DNA of 64,000 nt from Tipula vernalis. Lineage: Eukaryota > Arthropoda > Insecta > Diptera > Tipulidae. This document shows, one piece after another, positions 1-14,399 of this stretch. Position numbers and translations under genes: made by a program. Under the pieces are notes generated by a model. It saw only the letters and a list, made by a program, of their open reading frames with translations. It made no database searches and was not told the DNA's origin. The DNA is taken from contig OY282560.1 in the NCBI GenBank assembly GCA_958295665.1, positions 90,744,311 to 90,808,310 on the forward strand. The letters run 5' to 3'. Position 1 is the first letter of the stretch; each line of letters begins with the position of its first letter.

Positions 1-1278
1 CCAACAATTTGTAAAGTTCACGTAAAAAATTATCTAGTCTACTAGAATGTATGTATGTAGTAAAAATTGAAAAGATAAATTTCGTGTTACGCAAGGCAAG
101 TCGATTTTATAAATTAGTCATTCGTATATTTTATGCTATTTAAGTTTCGTATATTTATGTATATATATATATATGTACATATATATACTTATATACATAT
201 CGTATGTGGCGATGGCGATATAAATATTTTTTGCTATTCGCGGTTAAACAAGTTTCTTGTGTTACATACCAGATAATGGTATTACTTGAAACGAAAATGT
301 GTTTTTTTTTAAAGAAAAAGGGAAAATAAATATGAAAGGCGATTTTTTTATAAATATTATGTACATATATAATATTGCAACACTTTTATTAACACTATTG
401 CTACCATACTTAGATAACCGCTCAAGAATTTTAGGTATCACCTGATCTTAATGAATTAAACTGTATGCAGGCAAAATCTTTATGAACTAAACAAGAAACT
501 GCCGAATTACTTAAAAAAAGAGACGGTTCAAAGTTTTTTTTTTTAGAAAAATTGGTAGTCAAAACTGCATAAATATCAAACTAAAGTCTACTATTGAAGA
601 TTTAGTAGTTTTGAAGGACGTGGAAGTTCTTATAATTTTTACCAATTGGCTGAATACTTCTTTGTTATTTTTTATGCGATGAAGTAACAAATTGTATCTG
701 AATCTTATCAAGTGCGTAACAGCAAGTTTCTTGGACCCCAAAAATGTTTCTTCTACTTGCGAACATGTGAAGCTTTGAAATTTTTTTCAATTACTGAAGT
801 ATCGAGTTTCGCATTGGTTAAAGCTTTAGGCTAAATTAGGGTTACAAAAAATAAAAATCAACTTATGTAGGGATTTCCCGAGTTTTTCTCCAATTTTGAA
901 TAGCCTGAATATGTTTGTTTTTATTCGAAAATACAAGTTTTGATTTCTGAGAAGCTAACGTTATCGTTTACGTCAACCACATCAACGAACCGGTTGTTCT
1001 GGATGCAATCCATACAATAAAAACCTGTACAATGCCAACAACTGCAAACTCAGACAGCGAATAATTAGAGTTGCTACTTTTGAAAAGTTGCAAAACGGAA
1101 AACCACAAAATTCAATTGAAATTGGGATTTTAACTTTTAAGAAAAATATGATAAAAATTAAATCACGTTGAGCACTTTTAGGTCGACCGCCAGCCATTAA
1201 GTTTTCGATAAATCGCACCATGTTTAATCTACTCAAAATGTTGTCAACGATTACTAAAAACTAAACACGCCCAGATGA
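1..1278. other. AT-rich sequence without a recognised gene
   Basis: No long open frame, splice-flanked coding block or familiar protein motif was seen. The stretch holds TA/ATGT microsatellite-like runs near positions 150-200 and homopolymer tracts. It may be upstream or intronic sequence of shn, but nothing in it shows this directly. Confidence 0.5.
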
Positions 1279-1497
1279 AAAAATCAATTATTTAAGGTTC
1301 AAAGTAAAATATTTTATTTGACCAGTAACGTTCCTTTCCTAGAAGAAATGTTTAATGATTCGAAGTTCATTGAGGCCGATGGTTGGTTATGTTCTGTATC
1401 ATCAACTCGTATACCACCCTTACTACCACCGATTCAACTCTTAGTGCCACCACAAATTGTTGCTGAAATATTTGATGTGATTTACCCTCGGGCTTAA
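1279..1497 (+). other. Short open frame, function unknown
   Basis: A stop-free frame of 72 codons runs from 1279 to a TAA at 1495-1497. It has an internal ATG at 1348 and contains the proline-rich segment IPPLLPPIQLLVPPQIV. The surrounding DNA is stop-rich, so the frame stands out somewhat. A CTAG precedes the block near 1338-1341, so it could be a terminal exon fragment or a piece of a mobile element. I do not recognise the family. Chance is a serious alternative for a frame this short. Confidence 0.15.
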
Positions 1498-1921
1498 TAA
1501 AATTAAATTCTTAAAATAATAATTAAAAAATTATTTTGAAAACAAAATAAAATTAAAGGTTTTATTTTTGTGATGCTCTTTTTGTTTTGAGTAGTGTACG
1601 CAGCTACCAGTAACTAAATGAAACATTTGAATGAACCCAATTCTATTGTTATCTTTTAGTTTGCTATTATCTATTTGCCCCTTATTATTAACAAGAACGG
1701 TTCGAATAGCCTCTCTCAGTTAGAGTCGCGATAACCGGTAAGGTGTAAGGGTCGGTTATACGGCCTCTAAATATTACATTATTTTTAAACATGACTGTGA
1801 ACTTTAATTAATAAAAACTTCTGTCGATTATATAATTCGTCATTCTAACTTGCTTACCTGTTTAGTGCTAGTATGTATTTACATTCATATTTATTCGTTG
1901 ACTCATTTATTTGTATAAAGT

Positions 1922-1997
1922 GTACATTGTACATTTGTTCAGCTACTATTAATACCAAAGTACATTGTACATTTGTTCAGCTACTATTGACACCAAG
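1922..1997. repeat. 38-base tandem duplication
   Basis: Two adjacent copies begin GTACATTGTACATTTGTTCA and differ at only a couple of positions. The first starts at 1922 and the second at about 1960. This looks like a simple local duplication. Confidence 0.85.
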
Positions 1998-1999
1998 TA

Positions 2000-3990
2000 A
2001 TTTCAAGAACTAATGGTGTTTTTGTTTATTATAAGTTAGAATTTGATACTCTTGATTTACATTTATGTAAGTACGCATCACTCTCGCGGATAAGTTCGCG
2101 CAAATTCTTTTGAATAAAGCAACCGTGTACAGTAAGGATAAGCATCTATATATTTAAGATCACCGTCGTCAATATTCATGCATTTAAAAAGTGATCTTGC
2201 AACGTCTTATCGGCCTAAAACACTACATTTGATTTTCTAAAAAATTAAATGTTTAGTACCTACACTAATATAAACTTTAGAAATTTGGAGTAATCCACGA
2301 ATTTATTTAAACACTGGAAAAGCGATGAAACCCCGCAATGCAAGATTTTCTTTTTCGAGATTTTTTCGGGATTTTCAGTATTACGCTTTTCGGAATGTCC
2401 ATACCAACCGAGAGATTAAAACGGAGCGAGAACTTGTTCCTCCTCATAAGAAAATCCACAAAGTAACTTGAACATTATATGACAAAAGAATAGAAAATTC
2501 CTCATAAGATAAAGATTTATTTTCAAAATTTCAGTATTCGCAATACTTACACACACTGAGAGCGAGGAGATATATTGAAATTTTGTCAATACAAGTAATC
2601 GACATATAACGGGATGGTTAGGCTCGATGAAAATATCGCGGCAACCAAAACCGTGTTATCTGACAACTTGAGGTTCATGCAAAATAATAGGTTCAGTTTA
2701 AAAAAAAAAAACTTGCTCTTCTGAAAAAATGTTCTACTGTGCCAATTATCAACGTTTCGATACTTTTTACATATATTCTTGAGCGCTCCATTCAACGTTT
2801 TCGACCAGTTCGTTCGTTTAACGGCTTACTTATCAAAATAGTATCATAAACTAAATTTGTGGCATTTTAAGGCTATTAAGTAGGTATGCTTTAAGCTATC
2901 AGGGCAGAGCTTCGATGAGATTTAGCGAAAGTAAATTTAAAAAAAAAAATTTGTTTACATTATCTCAAGAAGGAAACGTTTCACTGCCATTGAGACGAGT
3001 CTCCAAGAACAAGTCTATAACATTTTTGTAAGCAGATGTTTTTACTAAATTTCCTTTCGGTTCAACATTTTAAATTGACATTTCTAATTTTTCAGGAAAT
3101 TTTTATTTGTATAACGTCGAAATCATTAAAATTTAGTTCGACTTTATGAAAACCAACCAAATATAAAAATGTATTTTCTTTTAATGATTTTTTTTTTTTA
3201 ATAGTTTGATAGCATAAAAGCTACTAATACTATTTAAAAAATTTCTTCAAAAAAATTCGAAATAATTTTTAATAATTTCGTCGTTGAACGAATAACAATT
3301 TTGTAAAAAATTAGAAATGCTGATTTAAAATGTCGGATCGACATGTTTTCATGGGGCAAAACCTTTAAACTTAGACAGTTTTATTGTTTCAAATTAATAA
3401 ATATTAACCGACATGTTAACACTGGCAGCTCAATTTACTTTAATCGAACTAATTTAAATGCGAAGAACCGGATCAGCAACGAAAGTTAACCGAAAGGAAA
3501 TATTTGGTAACTCACTTCGTTCCTGCACATGTTCATTCATTTTTCTACGAAATTCCTTTACGTAAAAAAATTCCAACAGCTCGAATCTTTAGCCAAAATG
3601 GTTGGATCTGCAGCTCCAGTATGCCATACATCTGTGACTAGCGTGTTAAGTGAGGAAATTTTACCTTATAACACGATAAGAACCGTGTAAGCATAATTTT
3701 TGGCGCGTTTTGTGGACCGCGTTATAACGAAACCGTGTTATTTAATGTACCGTGTTGTACGAAGATTACCTGTATTCAAAAAATTAATGAAAGCCAAAAT
3801 ATTTTCAATTTTGACAAAATATTTACAACGCTACTATGTTTCTAAAAATACTAAAACAATTTAGTTTAATTTGTTTATGATAACTTTTATAATTAATTAA
3901 TCAAAATTTAAATAACAAAATCATAAAAAAATATTTTTTTGGTTAATGATGATGGTAATAGATATTGACCATCTTGATATTAGCCGCGTT
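2000..3990. other. Non-coding stretch with scattered ACCGTGTTAT-like motifs
   Basis: No gene was recognised. The motif ACCGTGTTAT or a close variant occurs near 2649, 3681, 3730 and 3750. The copies at 3675-3765 lie beside GTTATAACGAAACCGTG. Runs of such motifs are common in the ends of pogo/Tigger-like DNA transposons, so a worn terminal fragment is possible, but no transposase was seen. Confidence 0.3.
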
Positions 3991-3998
3991 TTTTTGTT

Positions 3999-4195
3999 AG
4001 CTCCGGATAGCTGGTATCCGGAGCAGCTAATTTTCTGTGATAAAATTAATGTTTGACAAGCTATTTATGCATATAATTAATTTATTTAATACTAATCTAT
4101 AATTTTTAATTCAACTTTTTAACTAAAAATCTATAAAAAAATATTTAGCTCTACCTATTTATCTGTAGCTGCTATCCGGAGCTTCTATCGGGAGC
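3999..4195. repeat. Small inverted-repeat element, MITE-like
   Basis: The left end carries GCTCCGGATAG and GTATCCGGAGCAGCTA. The right end carries TAGCTGCTATCCGGAGC followed by CTATCGGGAGC, which are inverted versions of the same blocks. About 130 bases of AT-rich sequence lie between. The ends can fold both internally and on each other. A non-autonomous DNA element is the simplest reading; no target duplication was confirmed. Confidence 0.5.
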
Positions 4196-4199
4196 AAAG

Positions 4200-7100
4200 G
4201 GAAATTTGATTTTTTTTTGATTTTGTACAACCCTAGAAATTGTGCCAAACTTTATATTGATGTATGTTGATGATTAATATCGACATGAAAAGTTTTCTGA
4301 ATAATAAATACGTATTTAAATAAATATGTACGTATTAAAAATTTATATTTATTTGTGTATTATTTATTTGTGTATAATATTTATTGTGATGAAAATAAAA
4401 GATCTGGATCGTCTTCATTTTCTTCCATAGCTTCTATTAATTACTGAAACAAAATATGAATGCATATTTAAATCTACGTAGCTTTATTCACTACATAAAA
4501 AACTGGTAATTTATGGTTTTAACTGGTAATTTATGGATTTTAAAATAAATTATTTTGTGTCGTATATTCCTAATTTTTCATTTTTTACGCCTGGACATGG
4601 ACTTAGATTTTGTTTAGGATAAAGAAACACAAATTTGTTTTGATTGTTTTGAAGGACACAAAACTAAACACTACTTAATGATGTTCGAACTGATTCATTA
4701 ACGAAATTAATTATTATTAATACCGGGAACGTTTATTAGAACGTTCAAAATTATTTTCAACCTGCTATCACAGAATACCTATAGACTATACTATAACAAC
4801 CGTAAATCGGTTGAAGTTAACATGCAAGACCGCATTTGCTGTCACGACCTTGCAGAGTTAAAAATGTGCAATATCATGAGAACACAATTTTCTTTTTTGT
4901 TTTTCTATCTTCTTTATGCGTTGCCTCAAACAAAAATGTTTAAAAAATGGTTTCCTCGGAATGCTGGAAACAGCCTTACTGAACATCTTTTTATTAGGAA
5001 GAAATAAAACTAACTTATCCGAAGAGACCAGAGAAATAAGTAAAAAAATCGCCATTGATATATCAATATTGGTAGTATAGCGAAGCGCTTCTGAACTAGA
5101 AAATTAACAAAAGCAAAACAAAATTCATGTGATTATTACTTAAGAAAGAATGTTTGTCCTCTGTTTGAATGAACTAATGAAAAGATCTGATTTGATTGAC
5201 TGCGTAAGACTTAAGCTGCGGTCTAGTAATAGAGTTAAATACACAAATTCGGAAAATGCGTTTACCTTTCTCAAAAGGAGGATGCTTAAAGACGACTTTT
5301 ACCGCAGTAATTGTTTTACCCGAGAATTGGTCCGCAGCCATAATTAAGTAAAACTTAAAACACTAAATGGCTTAAATCTGAACAGTTTTTTTGACACATT
5401 TATTGGTTACTGTATTTTGATACATTTATTCAGAACTAGAAATTTTATGGTACCTGGATTAAACGACTTAATTTGTTTCATAAATAGAGGATAATATTGT
5501 ATTAAAAAAATATCATCTATCCTAAAATAACCGTTATCATAAAATTAATTTCTATGATTTATTTTATATTTTTACTTCAAATGATTTGATTTTTAGATGA
5601 AAACGCATAAAACCCCTAAAAGAGAAAACACATAAATGTATATATTTTATAACAGGAATATGTGGGTGGTAGATTGGCGGTGGGGTGTAGCCTCCTCGTA
5701 CAATATAAGGTGACAACCATCTAATTATCATATTAAAAGGAAATATACGTATAAAAAGAAAATAAAAACACTAAACAAATATCATCAACCCAAACAATTT
5801 GAACATAAATATTGCGCAAAATCTTAAATACAAAATTAAAGAAGAAACCAAAGAAAACAAATGATATTTTACTGTAACCTTCAAAACAATAAAAAGAAAA
5901 TACGACGAAAGAAATTTTATAAAAGCAAGAAAAAAAAAAACTTTAAGAAAAACGTCATTATCGGAATCACCCTATTGTTTCTTTTTTATTTTATTTTTCT
6001 TGTTTTTTTTTTTTTTTTTCTAAGAAGAAACTCCACCGTCACGCTGTGAACTTACTTATTCGCACAATCATAAAGGAAACCCGTAATAATATTGCTATCT
6101 CACTTTCATATTTATTTTATCTTTTTCGTTTTTAACATATTTTTTGTTCTTCTTGGTTGTTATCTTATTCGTATAATACTCGTATAACTGAATATATTCT
6201 ACTTAACTACTTGACTTGACTCGACTTGCTAGATTTTTGTGTTGTTGTTATTGGTGGAGTGGTGGTAAGCGATGGATTTAAATTTATTTTTTTATTCTTG
6301 TACAATGATGTGTTAGTACTTTGGGTCGTAAATAAAAAGAAAAGGTATTAATGATTTATTGTGGCGCTTCGACAATATTTTTTTTTCGTTTTATTTTGGA
6401 GTTTAAATATGGCAAAATTGCTAATTGTTGTGGCACGCTTTTTGGAATAGTATAAATACATACATAGACATATATACGAAGGAAGTTGAAAATTATTTAT
6501 TTTTAATTTTTAATTTTTAAAAAACATATCCTTCAAGAAAACAATATTTTATTAAAAGTACTAACATTTAGATTGAATTACTATTATCAACCAATACCGC
6601 CTTTCGAGTTTTATTATGTATAAACAACAGCAAAATACACCAAGTAGAATTGTTGATATGCTATGTTGTAAATATGTACAGAAACAACATAATAACAACA
6701 ATAACATACAATTAGATGAAAAAAGAGCAACCATAATTCCTTATTAAAATCTAAGTGGCGAAATGAAACAAAAAGAAAAACCTTCTTCATCTGTCCTTCT
6801 CTATCTCTTTCTCTCTGTAGCTTAAAAAAGGATGTTGATTTTTATCATCATCTTTCCACATAGTACATAATGTCTGTATATAATATTGTCTTTGCTTTGT
6901 ACCATGTTGCGTTGGTATAATATTCGAAATTCGATGTTTTTATTTTTCTACATGAAACATAATCAAGAATGAAACAGGTTTCATGAAAATAATAGGTTTT
7001 ATTCATTCGCACAAATTGATTGGCTATTGTTGTTTATACATACATATTACAAATTATGTTACGTAACACACTGTATTTTGTTGTTGGTGAATTCTAACAT

Positions 7101-10100
7101 AAAAAGGGTCATTTGCCTCTTTTACTCTATTATTATTTACAATTGATTTCTTGTAATTCTATCTCATTTTTACTATTGTTGTACGTCTTAAGAAATTGTT
7201 TAGTCATTTGGTGTAAATTTCCCCCAGTCCAGTGTGTTGATGGTGGGGCACATGAAGTTTACTAAAATTTCTTGAATGGAATGGTGGGTATTATACTTGC
7301 CTTATAATATACGCTTCTTTTCTTTTTTATTTCTTTTCTTAGATTGTGATTCAATTCCATTTTACTTCACGATGATTTCATTCAACCATTTGATTTGTAA
7401 TTTATACAAGTTATTCTGTACATTCACATACACATATGTTTTTTTTTTTTTGGTATAAATAAAATAACAATTTATGACAAAATAAGAAACAAAAGAAAAT
7501 TTTAACGAGAAGATATTGGTGTTGTTGTTGTTGATAATTCACCTTCTTATTAAAAACTTTGTGTACAATGAGACAGTGTATATATTTTTATTTATTGATT
7601 TCTTATTTAATTAAAACGTTTTTGTATGTGTTTCTGAACTTTATATAAATATAAAAAGAAATTGGTCATCATAGGGTGTTTTTAATGTTTACCATCTTAT
7701 TAAAGAAAATAGTCCAATCATCGATCCTCATAAGCATAACATATGATGATGATGTAAAATTGTTCTAAGAAGAAATAAATTTTCTATGTTTACTTTAGCT
7801 TAAGTAAATTCTTGCATGTATGTATATTTACTTAAGGGAATTCCCAAGAAATTTCAACAACGCGGAGCAGCAAGTAAATATTATATACCGATAGCTGAGA
7901 AATGTTATCAGCGTTTAAAAACAAATAAAAAAAGAAAACGAAGACAATTAATTAACAGCCATCTACATACGATGTTTCTTCGATTTTATTTTTCTTATAA
8001 TTTCTTTCGACATCATAATTTATAAGATAATTCTAAGAAATTGTAGCTTTCTTAGAAGTTTTTTTTTTTTACAGTAAATTGTAAAATGACACAGAATTTA
8101 TATATGGAAGCAAAAGAAACGAAATTTCAAATGAAAATACTCAAGGCGCCTATTTTTCTAAAAATAATTATTTTTAATTTGTTTATTATTTTATGATCTT
8201 ATATTTGTTTCTTCGCACAGATGATCTTCAACTCTTAAGAGCAAGTTTATTGTAAGTAATCTATAAGGAGAACAAATAGAGGATCGTCGTAGCGTCTCGT
8301 CTATACCATTTCTTATTTTACATACTATGTATAAACATACATAATAGTGAGTCATAGGGCAAACTCTTACGCTCTAGCTTTAGATAAACCGATTAATATA
8401 TTAAACAAATAACATCTTAAAGTCATACAACATAGTTTAAACAACGAACTCGATTTTACCGTGCAAAGTAAATGTATACATATGTATATATATTCACACA
8501 TCACACACATTTTGTCATATATTCTAATTTAATGCGGTAAAATAAATAAAAATTCAAGGTGATATAAGTTTGCTCGCGATCAAAGATCAATTATTAAAGA
8601 TTTTTTCGTTTATTTATAAAAAAAAATAAAGACGAAAAGATCGCGTTCATACGATATCGACGTAATTTGGAAAAGGCACATTCAGTCTATTACAGACAAA
8701 CAATTCTTTATCGTTAAAGGTCATTTTGGAATACCCCCTCGCATTTCAAATACCGTTTTTAAATATCGACTGTATATTATAAAACAAAAATAAATAAAAC
8801 GATAAAGATTTATAATTTCTTGATAACATTTGACATTTACAAAAAAATATGTAAGTATGTACATACATATTTATATATTTTGGAACAAAAAAATTTTTCT
8901 TAATCTCATTTTATTAATTACACTTGTTTGATGACGTTAATTGTTGTGTGTTATAAAATACTAGTAGATAAGACGTTTCTAACTAGGAGTTTACATTACT
9001 TATATACAATGTCAGATTAAAATAAGAACATTTCATTGGCTGAATCATACGATATACAAAGGTGGCTAGTATGAATAAAAGAAAATGCTTCAAAAATGAA
9101 GTGAGATGAAATTTAAAAACAACCTTAACCAAACACCTGTCGCCTTAAAGAATTAACAAAAAAATAAAAACAAATGTATACAAGAAAAGAAAACCAAGAC
9201 AATCTTATTATCTCGTCCGTAAGTTAAAAGTTACTAATAAATATTTGGGTTTTCAATTTCAGAATCGATCGTACGATTATTGTACCATACTTTTGTTTTT
9301 GTAATGAACACATTATATTTTTAGTATATTTAGTAAAAAGATAAAGATAATATTCTTAAGTATAAAGTACAAATTCTAAAGATGAAATGATATTTTTTTT
9401 TGAATTTTTTTTATCGGTTGCGGATTTCTTTTCTTATGTTATTATTATTTGAATGTGAGATGTTCTTTGGCGGCCAACTTAATTGCACAGAGACGTGCAA
9501 CAGAATCCGAATATTTATACATTTATCTAATTAATATACATCCGGTATTTCTAATAGTTATAGTATGTAAACAAATGGGCTATAGATTTCGCAATGATAA
9601 TACATAATATTTACGGAAAATTCTAGGAAGTTGAAATTGAAATAAAACCATCCAAATAAAACAAATATAAAAATCATAACAGTAAATTGAAGAAAAAATA
9701 AAACCATTTGTTGCTTCTCAAAACAACAACCAAACGCAATTTTTCTTTCAAAATTTTCTTTTCTTGTTGCTGCTATTTACTGCTATATACAATTCATATA
9801 CCGTTTTTATTTTGTTCGTTATATTAGTGTATGTACACATATTTAAATAGTTTTGTTATGTATATATGGCGGTTTTATCACACAAAAAACATCTGCTCAC
9901 AATATTAAGTGATTTGTCATCTATATTTATATATACAGTTCAGTCTTGGAAAATGAATGAACGCGCAACAAATAAATTGCAAAAATATGTGAATTTCTTG
10001 AATGAAATTATCTTTTCATTGAACCGCATGACGTTAACCCTTAAATAGTTGTTGCCCATTTTTATTGCAAATCGATTGTAGTGCAAGAATCACGATAGGG

Positions 10101-13100
10101 TTGCGAGACGTGACTCTCAATCATAATACACATAAGCAAATAACCTTTTTGATGATTACTGCAAAATTCTTATAAGACAAATAAATCGCAAAAAAGGAAT
10201 ATGTGATTGTACTACTAATCAATTGGATATATAATATTATGCATGAACATATCGCGATGATAATGTCCGAGTAAATGCAAGTTTTCAGAATTAAATTTTT
10301 TTAATTGGCATTTAAATCAAAAATGAAGACCGATCGGTATTTCGCCTCCCTGCGCCTTGAGGTTTGACCATTTTTTTAGTTTTTTTATTAATGCTCCTCA
10401 TGTATCAATCTCTCTTATACAAAAAAAAAAAAAAAAACAACATAAAATCCAAACCATCATAAGCCGTCTGTCGTGCAGGAATAACAACAACAACAATAAT
10501 AAAGCAATACACAAGAAACCATAAACAACAACAAAAATTGAGTTCATTTGTTTGGCGCCAACTTGACGATTGTTGTTACAGAGGAATCTCTTCGACGTAA
10601 AACATGTTTTCTTATATACATTTTTCATCTCTTGATTTCTTATAAAATAAAAATCAACAGTCGCACACATATACATATTACACAAATACTAATGTAACAG
10701 GAGACGACGTTAAAATAAATTTTCGTCTTAGATGATGATACTTTAACGTGAGTATAGTATACATTATAAGAAACACTAAGCATGTTAGAGGAAAATGTGT
10801 ATGTAAGATAATGATTACGTACGTATTTTGCAATATGTATCTCTTGCCTTATGTATATACATACATTTATTTGATGATGGTATTTGACGTGAGTTTCGGT
10901 ATTTTTTTTTTTTTCTGTGAAATGAAACGTCTTGTGTTCTTATTTAATGTTCGCATAAAAAAAAACAAATCTTTTATGTAAGACGAGAATGAACTTTGAT
11001 TATTTGATTGCCATAATTTTAATTTGTTTTATTTTATTTTTATGATGTGTTTGATAAGTTAAGATCAACATCAGCGCTATTAGCGGTTAGTTTATAAGAT
11101 TTTTTTTATCACGTGGGTACAACAATTTGGGTTGGTCATTTTGGAGTTTTGAAACTCACAACAATTTTATTACTGTAATTTTCTAAATTCTCAATATTAA
11201 TTGTTAAATATTGACCGATATCAATACTGGCATACTGGGCACAGGTGAACAATAATTACTTAAATATATTACTCATTAAAATACTTAGCGCCTTCATATG
11301 CCGCACATGATAAGATTGAATTTATGATCGACATGCAATAGAATAATAATTTATATCGCGATAAGAGGTAGTAAACTATGTAAACGCGATATATATATTG
11401 TATTAAACATAATTGCGAATCAATAATCATTTCACTAAGCATGTACATTAATTTTAAGCCAAAAATGTTATATAATTTTATGTAATTAGGTTATTCGTTT
11501 GATAAGCTAAAATACAAAAAGAAACCCCGTGTGGTCACCACTTATTTTATATTACAACAAAATCATGTGTATACTGCAAAATATTCTTTATTAGCAAAAT
11601 GATTAACGATATGAAAATATCTGTCCATTGACGGTATAAGTATATAATGACGTCTGTCTATTTTTATTATAAGATGATCGTTTTATTTGTACATAATAAT
11701 ATTTTCGATTTCCTATAAGACATTTCAATGTCAATTTTATTAGTGTTTGCGTTTTTTTTTAATAATTGCGATTGATTTGCATTTATCGATGCGCGCGATT
11801 TTATAGATATACATATACACGTTTTTTGTAATGAAATGCGCTAAATGAGTCATTGGCGTTTTATATTTTGATGCCACGATTTCTTTTTACTGTGGGAAAT
11901 ACATATAAATCCTTTGTAAATATTTGTTTACGAAAGAGTCGTCGCGAATCGATTAATTCGGTAAATTAATGAATGAATTTTATTTATATGGCTAAACTCT
12001 ATACTCTATACATTGAAATTTCAGTTAAGGTATTATTGAGATTTTGAGAGATGGATACATTTAGCTGTTTCGCTTTTAAATGGTGCCTCCATAAAGTTCT
12101 CAGAAAACTCTTCTCGATTTCCTTCATTCCTACTACTTCTAACACATTTCTGAAGGAGCTTGGTGACTTGCTTTAGTTTTTGATTGAACACAATTTTCCT
12201 TAGACCTGACCCGTGTCATGCTTCATGCCTTCCGAATTCATAAAATCTCGACTTTAATTTTGAAGGGGGTTGTTTTATTTGGATTAGCTACTTGCAAAAA
12301 AGCACGTTAGTTCATAAATTTAACTCAATAAGTTATCTCCTTTAATTTCAGAAATTTTATAATAATTTTAAATTATTACGGTACCGAAATCTAGTAATCC
12401 ACTTTTCAGTCGTAACCCTTACTTTAAGGTTATCTTCTCAAAGTTTTGAATTTTAAGTAGGAATCAACATCCACTTGACACTATTCTACAGGTTCTTCCG
12501 GTTTTTAAGGGATTAGCATTTAAAGTAGCGTTTACGATTTTTTTTCTTTTGCAAATTCCTCAAACAATTTCTGAAACGAAAAAGGGCACGGATGTGCCTA
12601 TATAATTAATTTTTTCTTAAGTCAGTCTTTCTTGTTTCGAAACCCTGTTGTGGTAACAAAATCAGTCAAAATTAAAATTATTTTAACTCCACAAAATCAT
12701 TTGCTGCAAATTTACCGAAATCCAAAATATTCTCAAATAATCTGATACGTTAATTAAAATTCTAAAGGTTTCTCAGAACAATGATTGGTTAGGTTAGCAA
12801 GTTGTGAATTAGATTGCAACACAATAAACTTTTACGACAAAGGGAAGGAAATTGTGTTCACTCTTCATGTCATTAGAGAAGTACAAAGCTCGTCATTCGG
12901 TTTCATGACGAAAAGACAAACCGCTATTCTGTTATCCGTTAACCTTCACAAAGTCAAATCCTTGTAAATATAGACTTTTTTAAAAATAGATCGTCTAATT
13001 GGTGTTGTTGAGAAAAAAATAAATGTTTCATTTATCACAGTATCAACAAATTTACGAGCATTGTCGCAATGTCAGTAAATAATCACTAATCATCGCTTAT

Positions 13101-13870
13101 GTTTATAGCATAAAATTTATAAAAATGTTTAATCATTTTTCCAAATTAATAAAGTACTTCGTACTTGTTGCTGTTGGAGAATTTTGACAAATTATAATAT
13201 GTTTGTCAGCTATTCAGAAAGCACGCATTTTGCGTACTTTAAATAAACACTCATTTTTTAATAGTTGGCACTTTTTATGTATAAAAACTAAAAAAAATGT
13301 ATAAAAGACGCTTAAAACAAAACATAAAAAGAAAAATTTAGACACTGAGGCTTTTGAGAAGTTGAGAATAAATTGTTGAACGATTTTTCAGAATTGTTTA
13401 CTGATTAGGAAGACGGCATCATCAATCCTTACCTCAGATATTCAATAATAACTCTCCCAATAAGATTACACTGAAACTTAAGCAATCCTGTTTAAAAATC
13501 GTTAATTGAATCTGGTAAGAATTTATATTATGTAATATGTATTTTTCTCTATCAGATATTGATATTAAAGTTCTTTATTATAAGATCTTCAGGAAATAGC
13601 CCAAACCTTTGTTATAATTATATTCTGTTTGTACTTAACGAATTTAAGTGTTTTATTAGAAAGGAATGGTTGATACATCAAACGAACAGTCAAACTTCGT
13701 TAGGGATGTTGTTGTTACAGCAGATCGTAATTTTACAAATCAACTTCCGTCTCTGAAAAAAGTTGATGAGACCTGGATTAAGCGATAATATTTCATATAA
13801 CAAAGGTGATTGTAGATGTACTGTTTTTGAGTAGTAAACAACTTTATATAGGATTCCGTAAAAAAGATAT
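4200..13870. other. Long AT-rich region without a recognised gene
   Basis: This 9.7 kb is rich in CAACAACAA runs, poly-A/T and ATACATAC-type repeats, and no coding block could be supported. The short open frames found by simple translation are low-complexity and lack motifs. A 16-base direct repeat (AACTGGTAATTTATGG) sits at 4501-4516 and 4521-4536. The region may be the 5' flank, untranslated exons or introns of shn, which cannot be told from sequence alone. Confidence 0.5.
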
Positions 13871-13879
13871 CTGATTGTG

Positions 13880-14210
13880 GGTGCGATTGATTGTTACTGG
13901 TGCCTGCTGATAACAGTAATTGGAGCGGAATCCGGGTCTTGAACCTTCCTCTTTAGATCATCCTATAACTGCTCTATGGAATTCATAATACCACCATCTT
14001 TAGCAAGGCAGCACCTGGCATCCAGTGCTGCTTGGATTGTGATATCGCGCATTGTGTTTTATTAGCAGGAAGTCGTATCCACCTCTATCAGACACGAAAA
14101 CGACCTCTGATCTCTCGTCAGCGGAAAAACCAGCGGACCTCATGACGGAAACTCCTCCGTAAGTGACTGTTTCAACGAAACAGCTTTATTCTTATCGCTC
14201 CCCAGACCTC
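13880..14210 (-). mobile_element. Possible Tc1-like transposase relic
   Basis: Translated on the minus strand, a broken frame gives ARCCLAKDGG-like and IEQL*DDLKRKV-like text. This resembles the last part of a Tc1-family catalytic domain, where the family has an IEH-W-DxLKR-type block around the final acidic residue. Stops and shifts show it is dead. The similarity is short, so another DNA transposon family is possible. Confidence 0.35.
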
Positions 14211-14399
14211 TTCTATTGCGGTCATACAAGCACGGTCATTAAACTCCAATGAATTAATCGCAGGCAAATCGGGCAAGCAAAGAGGAATGTTCGAGTTCTG
14301 GATCCAGTTCGAGGAACTCTCGCTGAGCTGAGAATAGCGTTGTTAGATGAGTGAGGCGTTACCCCTCAAGAAAACTTCATACAGCATATTGTTCCTTTT

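Noticed and set aside
10398..10685. A 95-codon minus-strand frame
   Set aside because: It is built from poly-A and CAACAACAA repeats, giving Leu/Phe runs. There are no motifs or splice context.
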